Part shown: positions 1 to 8,093 of the stretch, piece by piece
Layout of the letters: every line of letters starts with the position of its first letter
Numbering within the stretch: the stretch's first letter is position 1
Assembly (NCBI GenBank): GCA_018398765.1
Contig: JAHBMJ010000453.1
Coordinates: forward strand, 1 to 17,500
Direction of reading: 5' to 3'
Length of the DNA stretch: 17,500 nucleotides
Source of the DNA: Chromera velia
Taxonomy: Eukaryota; Sar; Chromeraceae
The notes under the pieces: generated by a model
What the model saw: only the letters and a program-made list of their open reading frames with translations
Database searches by the model: none
What the model was told of the DNA's origin: nothing
Position numbers and translations under genes: made by a program

Positions 1-503
1 CGTTTTTCAAGACATGTGTTCTTTCAGTCTGATGTATATATATATATATACATGCATGCATGTATGCGCATACATGCATTGTACACGGTGACCAAGCTAT
101 GGCGGCGCCCTATAGGTCTTAGTGTTGGAACACTTAGTATGGCGGCGCCCAAACCGATTATGCACCCCGGAGCAAGCTAGCACCCCTTCCATCACCCTAA
201 ACTGAAACTGGCTAAAATCTCGAGTTGGGTCTTCACGCCAACGTGCATGCATCTCAATGAATTCGCACAATTCTTGCATTTTGCATATATATGGGGTCGA
301 GCTGCACCGCGGTTTTGGTGCATGTGTGCTGATGGTGCACGTGCATGTATGCTCACATTGAGCTCCACACTGACTTGTTTATTGCCATAGAGTGACGCTC
401 TGTGTACCTGTTAGTCGCCGGACAGCGTTCCTGGATTTCCTTCTGACATCATTCAATTCGGTGTTGTAACACTGTTGTTGTCTGACCTTTCTCGGTTGGC
501 GTC
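1..503. promoter_or_regulatory. Upstream region of the membrane-protein gene
   Basis: No convincing coding region is seen here. The stretch holds a TA run followed by TGCATGCA (53-60) and related TGCATG words. It also holds two copies of TATGGCGGCGCCC (98-110 and 138-150) exactly 40 bases apart, with the dyad AGTGTT-GG-AACACT (121-134) between them. CA/TG-rich words follow. It lies directly upstream of the start codon at 504, so it is presumed to contain the promoter and 5' UTR. No TATA box or start site can be assigned with confidence. Confidence 0.4.
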
Positions 504-654
504 ATGAAGGGATCAACAAGCCTTCTGACACTCGTGGCTTCTGTCTGGACTTTGCAAGCAGGTGAGCTGCTTCATTTGACCATTTTCTCATTTTCGGGTG
601 GTTCTAGCTTGCTGTATGTGCATTCTGCCGCGAATCCGATGCATAAGTATATAT

Positions 655-687
<33 letters not shown>

Positions 688-2798
688 CTGAAGGTGCGTT
701 TACACTTGAAACGTACATCCAATCGATCACATCTGTCCATGCATCCGCTGTGCAGAACGGCCTTTTGCTTCGGCACAGCGTGGAAGAGACCGCCGAAGCA
801 GTTGGGATTACGACGGTGACTGGAGTGATGAAGAAGACGGGAGTGGAAATGGGGGCTCTTCCTCTGGAAGCTGGGAAGAGGGGGGGATCGCTCCTGTGGA
901 GTTTCCCAGCAACGAACTCAGCCTTCCTGAGGATGCGTCCATCAAAGAGACATACGATTGGGGACTGCTGCTCCGGGTGTCCAACGCTAAACTGTCAACG
1001 TTGAACTCAGACAAGTCCACCATGAACGCATTTGTCTGGAAGGCGACCAGGGCCATCGCGAAGGGCCTACAGATGGCAGAGACAGACATCGACGTTCTGA
1101 AGGTCTTCGACTCCGACGGAAGTGATAGACCCACTCTTTTCTTCCAGTCAGTTAGAGACTTATTTGAGCATTCTGGTTGCCCTGTCACTCGGTCCACTCA
1201 GCCATGTCATTCCGTTCTAGTGTGAGTCGATCAGTGAAAAACCAGCAAGCTTATCCTGGATGCCCTTTCTCTGGAGGGGATACAGGATGACGAATCACGG
1301 TGCTCGCTCTCTGCTTCTCTGCAGTCCTGCATTACTACATCGACGGACGGACAGACAGGCAGACAGACAGACTTGAGCCAAGGAAGGCCCTCTCTCCCGT
1401 AAGAAGGAAGGCCCTCCATAGATCGTGTGAGAGAGCGACCTCCGCTTGGTGTTCCATGCAGACAGTCATCAGCACCGTTCTTCCTTTTGCTTCATTGCAC
1501 AGCTCTCTGCCTTCCCTGTCTCGACTTTACGTGCTTGTCTGTATTGCCCGAGTTGGAGGCACGCACGCACTTCTCACGTTCATACATGGGTATGCATAGA
1601 TACGTGCTTTCTTTCTCTCTGTGTCCTCTGCAGGCCTCTTTCTCCTGATGAACACTCAAGAAAGAGAAAGGCGGAGGAGACAGTTGCTGACTGGAGAAGA
1701 CAGGTCAGGGACGCAAGTTCCGATCTCCACACAGACGCCAACACAGCGGTCACTCTCAGCACTACTTCCTCATCCCTTTCCCAACCGAATGCCATTACTA
1801 CCCTCCCCTCCCTGTCGATCGACGCTTCGTTTCCCATTTGGGCCCTCAGTGCCGCTGTTGTCACAGGGATGGCAGAGGAGCCGGAAGAGGACCAACTGGC
1901 GGCGCCCTCTCCTGCGGAGACTGAAGTACCCGGGGAAGGTATTGAAGAGGAACCGCCAATCCAAGAGGAGGAAGCATCAGACGCCTCTTCTGGGGGAATC
2001 ATCACAGAGGAAAATCAATCCTGGGTCATTCCCGTAATTTCTGTTGGGGGAGGGATTGTCGGTTTGGCCCTCATTGCAGCAATTGTGTGGTGCTGCTACA
2101 AAAGAAAGCAGCTGAAGGTCAGCCGAAAGGCTACCCGGGCCTCTGAGACCGTACAGCAACAGCAACCGACCATCATACACGTCCATAACGCCACACAACC
2201 CGCCCCCCCAGTGGCATCCAACAGTATCATCATAGTCGGGGGTGGAGACGGGGATGATTTCGGCATGAACGCCCAAGGAATGGCCCCTCCTCCGACTGCA
2301 GAACACACCCACACACACATGTACGGGGACCAATTGATGCCAGACCCCTCGGCACCACCTCCTTCATATGGAGACCAAACGCCCATGCAACCTCCCCCGT
2401 ACACCCCCGCACACGCGAACATACGTTTCGAGCCTCAGCATTCTTCTGCTCCCCCGCCTGACACATCGCCTGAGGGGGACAACGGACGTCCGAGCGGGGG
2501 TTCAATGGGCTCTCCGTTTCGCACCCTTTTCAACTCGCTGCTCCCCTTCATGAGCTCCCAGTCCCCCCAGAAGAGACGCACAGGGTCACGTGCGCAAGAG
2601 ACTCCTCACACACCCGTAGGTAGCGAAGGGGGTGTGACGGGGCGGTTGAAATCCCGAATGGAGGAGGGTAGAGGAGAAGAGGGGGAGGGCGAATACGATG
2701 ACCTGACTACAAGGAAGGCCCGAGGCCTCAACACTGCAGCCTCGCCTCGGCCCTCCAGGGCGCAACACGGAGGGTCTCCATCAGTTGGCACAGACTGA
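504..2798 (+). CDS. Type I single-pass membrane protein with PPxY-bearing tail
   Basis: Spliced gene: exons 504-561, 756-1146 and 1634-2798; phases agree and the product is about 537 residues. Exon 1 encodes a signal peptide (MKGSTSLLTLVASVWTLQA). Exon 2 encodes an acidic Gly/Ser stretch, then a folded-looking module (about residues 75-150, around LLLRVSNAKLSTL and DIDVLKVFDSDG). In its spacing this module resembles small SEA-like ectodomain modules; that is only an impression. An acidic stalk (230-280) leads to one membrane helix (about 281-304, with IVGLALIAAIVWCC) and a basic stop-transfer KRKQLK. The cytoplasmic tail is Pro/Gly/Ser-rich and disordered, with PPSY (392-395) and PPPY (403-406), the form bound by WW domains. 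Introns start GTGAGC and GTCAGT and end CAG. A second donor at 1222 (GTGAGT) is also in frame and would add 25 residues. The ligand and specific function are unknown. It faces gene 2 tail to tail. Confidence 0.72.
562..755 (+). repeat. Intron 1 of the membrane-protein gene with a TA dinucleotide run
   Basis: The intron starts GTGAGC and ends in the acceptor GTGCAG at 755. Positions 648-687 are an almost pure alternating TA run interrupted once (TATAATAT). It is therefore self-complementary and able to extrude as a hairpin in DNA or RNA. It sits about 85 bases after the donor. Read through, the intron stays open in one frame, which would join exon 1 to a frame unlike the downstream exon, so splicing is the better model. 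Confidence 0.6.
1147..1633 (+). other. Intron 2 of the membrane-protein gene
   Basis: This 487-base intron runs from GTCAGT (1147) to CTCTGCAG (1633). It contains a GACA/GGCA tetranucleotide run (about 1344-1372) and pyrimidine-rich text before the acceptor. The first 75 bases remain open in the coding frame up to a second donor at 1222. No intermediate exon with compatible phase and coding-like codons was found. Confidence 0.55.
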
Positions 2799-3771
2799 AA
2801 AGAAAGGGTCTGCATGGTGTGAACTTATGACTGTTTTCAACACTTCAAGTCGACCAGAAGTGTCTTTGCTTTCCATGGTAGCTGTTGCGCAAACGTTCCT
2901 GTCAGTCATTGTTTTCTTTCGATCAGTCCTTCGTCAGACAAAGACAGAAGCCTGCTGACAGGCTGCTGTGTCGTTTTAATACTTCTCTCTCTGAGTCTCT
3001 CACCAGTTGCATGCATGCAGACATCAATTCAAGTTCAAAATGTAAGTCAATTTTAATCTATGTACATATGAATAGACATGCATGCACCTTTAACAATTTG
3101 ATTTATTAAAAGACAAAGATTGAAAGAATTAAAGCAAAACGTGTGCAATGTAAATGACATAGTGAATTGTAGTACATCGCTAAGTACGATATTCACTTCA
3201 AGCTATTTAACTGACCATTTAAAGATTCTACTCAAGAAAATTTTAGTAAAGTACTAGCCAGGGTACGTGGGGTTTGTGGTATGAATTGGCTTAGCATGGC
3301 TGGCAGACAACCTCTCATGAGTCTGAGATTGAACATGCTGCGCCGAAGGTTAAAGATCTAGGTCAAAGTCTCCATCTAGGTCTCCATCTTAAATAGAAAT
3401 GTAGAGTGCTGTTCTAGGTACTGTTTTAATAAGCAAACTGCCTCTAAGTTATTTGTAGCCACTAAACGTTTAGCCAAACGTAGCTTTGAAACGCTCTAGT
3501 TCAACAGTTTGCAGTGTACCTAGAAATAGGCTGATGGTGATAACGTTTGATGTTGATGAAAAAACTAGATAAGACTACCTCAGACCTAGCCTCAAACTTT
3601 TAAGATTTTGTCTCTAAATCAAGGTTTACTACATAGTTTTTGCTTTAGAATAAAAATTGTTATATACTATTCTCGTATATGAAGCTATCTAGGAAGCTAT
3701 AGATGTGAGGACTCAAAATAATTCAAAATGTACGTGATCGTACGTGCACATATTATTCTGATCAATGATAC
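2799..3771. other. Convergent AT-rich spacer without genes
   Basis: The spacer lies between the stop codons of two convergent genes. The first 300 bases are probably the 3' UTR of gene 1 and include overlapping TGCATGCA words (3008-3019). From about 3110 to 3770 the sequence turns AT-rich and stops appear in every frame, with CTAG cores recurring (near 3355, 3374, 3413, 3520, 3588, 3689 and 3772). An imperfect inverted repeat lies at 3412-3525. I recognise no coding, tRNA or rRNA signal. The composition break suggests a decayed inserted element, which is inference. Confidence 0.5.
3412..3525. repeat. Imperfect inverted repeat (about 114 bases)
   Basis: The left arm (3412-3440) contains TTCTAGGTAC and CAAACTG. 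The right arm (3505-3525) contains the complements CAGTTTG and GTACCTAGAA, with a gap of about nine bases in the right arm. Between them is the perfect 12-base palindrome CTAAACGTTTAG (3462-3473). The arrangement would fold as a hairpin and resembles a small non-autonomous element, but no target-site duplication was identified. Confidence 0.4.
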
Positions 3772-6313
3772 CTAGGAAGAGTTCGATTGAGGCGGAGGCG
3801 CGGCATTGTCCGCTCCTCTGAATGACATGCTCGAGGTACCAAGCGCCTCCCTTTGGGCTAAGTCTGACAAATTGCAGTGTTCCGGTCTGAAACTTGCTGA
3901 CTGGGGCTCACGGCTTCTTACGCTGGAGCCGTATTCTTGCAGGATGTCTTGGAATGCCGGGATCGCAGTTTCCTGGATGTAGGTTCTGATGTCCCTGTAG
4001 TCCAGAGAGCGATGATGGACAAGAAGGTTGGCCAAACGTTGAGAAGTGCCCGGGCGGTGATGGAGAACGTTGAGGCTGCGTTGGCAAGAGTCGGCCCGAG
4101 CCTTGGAAGGTTGCTGACGACGAATCGGATGATGGGGACAATGGTGCCGACGAGGAAGACGGCGCAAAGCCCAGCAAGACCCCAACGAATCCTGCCTAGA
4201 CAAAGAGCACAATTAATGCACGCAGCTAGCGCAGAGAAGCAAGCACATAGTCTTATCGATGAATCGTCCGGAAGCGAGGACCTGCCTGACAAGGAACCTA
4301 GCAAGCAAAGAACGGAGGGAAGAACGTACAGGACATTAAACCAGCCATAATTCGAATTGAACCGCGGGAGAGAAGCAGAAAGAAACACAAGGCGATGGAC
4401 AGCGCCAGAGCTAGCCCAAACCAGAAAGCTGTCGTCGTCTTTCAAGGTCTTCTTTAAGCATCGTACCAAGAGCTTACAGAAGAGCAAGGATCCACTAGAG
4501 AGGAAAAATGAACAGTCGTGTCCTCCATCCAGTCAAGTTGTTTCACATGCAGGTAAATCGATGCCGAAGTTTTGCATCGAAATCTAGCTCGGATCGATCT
4601 ATAGGCTCACCGAAAAAAACGTCTACCCCCCTGTTGCGCGTGCGCTCTGCAAGCATGGAAGGAAGAGAAGTACGCCCATCAACGGCCACACAGGGACTCC
4701 TGCCTTGCTGACAGTCACGTGTCGGCCACGCACGCACGCGCACGCACGCACGCACGCACAAAATCGACTCATGTATGCTGGAGAAATTTTGGGGTCACAC
4801 GACGACAGAACAACGCGCACAAAGAGATCGAGCCGTGAACTTTGGAGACGACAGACAGGCTGCGTTGACTGACCGGAGCTGGCGGAGGCCTGCTGCTGCT
4901 GCTGCTGCTGCTGGGCGAGGAGGAGCTGCTTGTTGTCGTGGAGGTCCTTTCGCAGCCGCTGCAGCTCGCTCTTCAGCTCATCTCGTGTACAACCCGAAGC
5001 GTACATGCCACGAGCGTTAACGTCGGAATTCGGATCGAGCGCCGCCTCCACCTTCGCGATCTTGACCTCAAGAGCTGCGATCTGCGTCTGGTAGTCTGGC
5101 TGCCCAGCCGCAGCCGCGGCAGAGGTGTTCCCGTAGTACGCGTGGGCGATCCGGTTCTTCGTCTTGTTCGACAGCGCCCACTCTGCACCACGCACGGAGT
5201 CGATCAGCAACGACAGGATGCATACCGACGGAATGGAGTGGAGACGGCTGGGGAGGGAAGAGCGAGAGGCAGAGAGCCAACACAAAAACCAAAACGAGGT
5301 GTGATGAGGATTGATCGGACTGCTGACGCAAACTGAAGTCTGAACGATTAGCAACCGGCGAACGAAAACTGACCTGCGGCAACGCCGATGTCCCCACCCT
5401 TCTCGAATGGCTCTCCTCTTCGCACGCGGAAACGGCAGAGCTGCAGAGAGAAGAAAAAGAGAGAAGGAATCCGATGTCAAAAGAAAGAGTGTAGGTCCAC
5501 AAAGAAAGCGGAGCAGAGGCCGCCGACTCACCGGCGCGTTCTGCAGTTCCGATGCCAGTCTCGCGTCGCAGCCGCCACGCCTACCCTCGAGACCTGCAGG
5601 CAAAGAAAGACGGTTGGGAGACAAAATGCTGTCAAAAAGTGGTCTCGAGCCAGAAACAATCTCGACACGCCAGCGGAAATGGGAGAGCACGCACACAAGA
5701 AGGCCATGAATAAAATACCAAGGACATCAATCCGACCATGTGTGCGGCCAAGCGCGGAAGAGAGATTGAAACCACTTACGGACGTGATCCACCTTCAGCC
5801 ACGTGAACGAGCACGTACACACCCATCCAATCCGACACACCGTCTAGTCCGGCCATTTATGCAGCCAAGTGCGGAAGTCTTAGAGAGATTGAAACCAGGC
5901 AGAGAGATCTAAATCCCCGTACAGAGACGGGAAAAAGAGCTATGAAAACTGACAGCTGGATCGATGAGATGAGAACAGCGGAGGATCTACCGGACCAGGC
6001 ACGAAAACGGACGGCCACCTCGAGTCGCGACGACTGCTCACCGAACCAACGAAAAACCGACCTGTGGCAACGCCGGGGTCCTCAAAAGGCTCGCCTCCTC
6101 GCACAGCGTCGCGGCAGTGCTGCAGAGAGGAGAAGGAAGCACAGCGTGCAACACAATAGCGCAGGCTGGACCCAGCGGAGACAAGAGGTGGAAGTCGCCA
6201 ACTCACCAGAGTATGGATGTCACCAAATGACCATGACCTCACTCGTGACTGACCTTTCCGAATCTCACTGACAGTTCGCCCATATTGACATCTTGGTCGA
6301 TCTGGTCGCTCAT
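3772..6313 (-). CDS. Coiled-coil, polyQ, two-helix membrane protein with duplicated exon
   Basis: I do not recognise the family. Exons, 5' to 3' on the minus strand: 6313-6254, 6119-6062, 5593-5532, 5440-5374, 5182-4874, 4646-4611, 4428-4363 and 4195-3772; phases agree throughout. The start is ATG at 6313 (MSDQIDQDVNMGEL). Exons 2 and 4 encode related peptides (GGEPFEDPGVAT and RGEPFEKGGDIGVAA). Exon 5 (about residues 84-185) holds WALSNKTKNRIAHAYYG, two coiled-coil stretches and eight glutamines from a pure CAG run. Exons 7 and 8 encode two hydrophobic helices (FGLALALSIALCFFLLL; GLAGLCAVFLVGTIVPII) joined by the basic turn SRGRIRW, a membrane hairpin. The C-terminal part lies in a different frame of exon 8, so a further intron or a frameshift is needed; the product is about 311-360 residues. 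Exon 7 has a weak acceptor and a poor donor (GTTCAA), so it is the least certain. Confidence 0.6.
4728..4758. repeat. CGCA tetranucleotide repeat in an intron of gene 2
   Basis: Repeated CACG/CGCA units form a short microsatellite inside the intron between exons 5 and 6 of gene 2 (4647-4873). No coding or regulatory role can be read from it. Confidence 0.7.
4889..4914 (-). repeat. Pure CAG run encoding polyglutamine
   Basis: Eight consecutive uninterrupted CAG codons on the minus strand (CTG on plus) encode glutamines at about residues 173-180 of gene 2, at the end of a predicted coiled coil (RDELKSELQRLRKDLHDNK). A run with no CAA interruption is expected to be length-variable between strains. 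Confidence 0.8.
5374..5440 (-). repeat. Duplicated exon, downstream copy (exon 4 of gene 2)
   Basis: This 67-base exon enters in phase 0 and leaves in phase 1. It is preceded by CTCTCTGCAG and followed by GTCAGTTTTCG. Exon and flanks align with 6062-6119: both share the acceptor context, a CxxxxVR[GR]GEPFE core, a GVA ending and the donor context. Similarity extends into the following intron, to about 5352 here against about 6042 in the other copy, so it reflects a genomic duplication rather than chance motif sharing. Confidence 0.72.
5594..6061 (-). other. Intron 2 of gene 2 with an internal short duplication
   Basis: This 468-base intron lies between exons 2 and 3. Two related segments of about 45 bases (5732-5774 and 5849-5897) share GCCAAG[CT]GCGGAAG followed by AGAGATTGAAACCA; the second carries six extra bases. 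Nothing in it looks coding. Confidence 0.55.
6062..6119 (-). repeat. Duplicated exon, upstream copy (exon 2 of gene 2)
   Basis: This 58-base exon enters in phase 0 and leaves in phase 1, as exon 4 does. It is preceded by CCTCTCTGCAG and followed by GTCGGTTTTTCG. It encodes HCRDAVRGGEPFEDPGVAT, nine bases shorter than exon 4. Exon 3 (5532-5593) enters in phase 1 and leaves in phase 0, so the paths 1-2-5, 1-4-5 and 1-2-3-4-5 all keep the frame. Confidence 0.7.
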
Positions 6314-7130
6314 GAAGCTCCGAGGCGGCACGAAGCGAGGAGAGAACACTGTAGAAAGATGATTCTAGTGTCCTTGATCGAGCTGTTTAGACGTTGGCCA
6401 GTGAGCCAACTCGGACAAGAGAACAACGGATTAAGCAACTCTGCATGCTGACTCAGAGGAGACGCGCGTGGGGAAAGACACAGGAATTTGGAGCCCCTGG
6501 GATTCTCAAACAAAGAGCAACCCCAAGATTCCGACTCAAGGTTTTAGTTAGGACCTCTCAGGGATGAAGATTGGCCACTCTGTCTTCATCGAGTGGACGT
6601 AGTAACACAAAGAAGCAGAGTATAAGATACTTCGACCGGAGTCACCGGACCGATACCCTTCGTCGAATGTATCGATCGGCTGTATACCGGCTGTTAATTG
6701 TCTGCATGCGCATGCATGCAGGCCGCCCCCCCGGTTCCCCGGTCCGCGCGGCAGCCGCGGCCGGCAATGCTACTTCGGCCGGTCCCTGAGACCGGGGCAC
6801 GCCGTCTAGTCTCCTTTGCAGCCCATGTCAGTCACTTGGATGGCACTACATAATGATGATCGATGATGATGATGTCATCAAAACGATAAGTGATAAATTA
6901 TAAACACAGTTGTAAAGATGTCAGTGCTGCTCTCTAGATGTACTGTTAGTGTATCTAGAGATGCATATAGGACTTAATCTTTGATTGAATACTTCGTTCA
7001 GATATGTATAATCTCATAATTTTTATCTAGGATCTCATTTATGATTAAAAAAACCTGGACTTCAGTTAGATAAGCCTTGTTAGTGGCTTGGGATCTAGCA
7101 TCGGTAGGTCTAGGATTTAACCATTAATCA
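6314..7130. other. Upstream region of gene 2: GC-rich island then AT-rich stretch
   Basis: The part nearest 6313 is probably the promoter and 5' UTR of gene 2. A GC-rich block at about 6720-6800 is dense in GGCCGG/CCCGG words, includes the short hairpin CCGGTC-CCTGA-GACCGG and is preceded by TGCATGCG and TGCATGCA (6713-6720). From about 6830 the sequence becomes AT-rich with ATGATG runs and repeated TCTAG words, similar in texture to the 3.1-3.77 kb spacer. No gene was supported. Confidence 0.4.
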
Positions 7131-7880
7131 TCATCATCATCATCATACATCATTATTATTAATCGGTTTATAGGCCATCATGCAGCGCATGAGTCTAGGG
7201 CAATGCTTTATTGCCCCTTTGCCAGACCTGCATCATACAACGGGAGGGGGCTTCATTCTCGCAACTCTAAACACCCTGCATCTAGATAATGCTTTCTAAA
7301 TCGCTGATGTTGTTTCCCTTCTGTGGGAGGAGTGCGACAACTGCAACAGAGACTCTCAGGCAGTAGAGGCAGACAGGAAGACCGGTGGAGAAGGGGGACG
7401 GGAGATGTACGTGGGAGATGGAAAAAGAACATTCAAAGGTGAGACGGGAAGAGAGGTAAGTAACCATCACATGCATCGAATCGCAGGCCTTATGATGGAG
7501 GGCGCAGACAGATGTTTCGTAAGATTCGCAAGGCCAGTATGGGTGAGTGTCTGAGTGCCAGGGTAACTTTCATTCGTGCCAACAATTCGCTTTGCGTGGC
7601 GTATTTTAGAAGGGTGGAGTCTTTCGATAGCAACCACTTTCTCTCTCTTTCTTGGGCTCTGTCTAATTTGGCTTCAATTTTGGTTATAATTGCATTCAGA
7701 GCCTCTCGATCTGCTCTTGTTTCTGTGTATTCAGTCAGTCGGTGCAGTAGATCGTCTGCTTTGCCCCTGCATGCAGGGCAAACCGCGTCTTCCAGCCCTC
7801 TGTACGGTGCATGGGGGCAACCACCAAGCAATATATACAGCAAGGCTGAAAAGGGGCTTGAGGACCAGATCGTAGCGCTC
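7131..7880 (-). mobile_element. Decayed 3' end of a non-LTR (LINE-like) retrotransposon
   Basis: Read on the minus strand, a C-terminal ORF fragment (7843-7490) is followed by about 340 bases of non-coding text. This ends in GCATGATGGCCTATAAACCG and then a tail of TAA/ATG triplets (7155 down to 7131). A C-terminal CCHC-like motif, a 3' UTR and a short tandem-repeat tail are typical of the 3' ends of non-LTR elements. No reverse transcriptase core is present, so this is a 5'-truncated remnant. The upstream limit near 7880 is estimated. Confidence 0.5.
7490..7843 (-). pseudogene. Fragment of retroelement C-terminal ORF
   Basis: An open frame of 117 codons. It contains CPACRGKADDLLHRLTEY, matching the spacing of the CPxC...EDxxHxLxxC zinc-binding segment found near the C-terminus of LINE polyproteins and their RNase H-associated tails. 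The expected last cysteine is a tyrosine (TAC, one transition from TGC). A charged, helix-forming stretch follows (DRAQERERKWLLSKD), then an Arg/Leu-rich end. It has no clear ATG and no splice signals linking it to a neighbour. The family assignment rests on this motif and on the repeat tail only. Confidence 0.45.
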
Positions 7881-7897
7881 GCATCATTATCATCATC

Positions 7898-7958
7898 AGA
7901 TAATATTATTATTATTATTATTATTAATCGGTCTATAGGCCATCATGCAGTGCATGAG
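7898..7958 (-). mobile_element. Second, severely truncated copy of the same retroelement 3' terminus
   Basis: Positions 7926-7958 match 7156-7192 almost base for base: ATTAATCGG, TATAGGCCATCATGCAG, GCATGAG, with C/T differences. They are preceded on plus by an ATT triplet run (7903-7925), the counterpart of the tail at 7131-7155. Similarity stops abruptly after GCATGAG. Two copies sharing only the extreme 3' end plus a triplet tail is the pattern expected from 5'-truncated target-primed insertions, or from a short element borrowing a LINE tail. Confidence 0.5.
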
Positions 7959-8093
7959 ATATTGAAGTATATTTATAAGTGTACATTGAAATACAGTGTG
8001 CTACACCACTCAGACTGCCTATACCATTATAGTGATGGTAAACTTTACATAAATTTTATATATTCCCTTTCTGGGTGCTGCATACTGTTTTTT

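Noticed and set aside
504-1004. Unspliced 166-codon frame starting at 504
   Set aside because: It reads through the TA run as an Ile/Tyr tract and then in a different frame from the good exon 2 codons; the donor at 562 and the acceptor at 755 explain it.
3250-3370. Possible organellar rRNA or tRNA fragment in the AT-rich spacer
   Set aside because: No cloverleaf, no recognisable conserved rRNA core and no CCA or anticodon arm could be identified by eye.
3918-4487. One continuous 189-codon minus frame across 3918-4487 as a single-exon gene
   Set aside because: Its middle (4213-4362) lacks coding-like codons and contains acceptor and donor signals. Splicing exon 7 to exon 8 in phase 1 gives a better membrane hairpin, and the same frame is left again near 4007.
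4623-5696. A 357-codon minus frame read as one unspliced exon
   Set aside because: Only the pieces at 5593-5532 and 5182-4874 have coding-like codons; the rest crosses clear GTGAGT/GTCAGT donors and CTGCAG acceptors.
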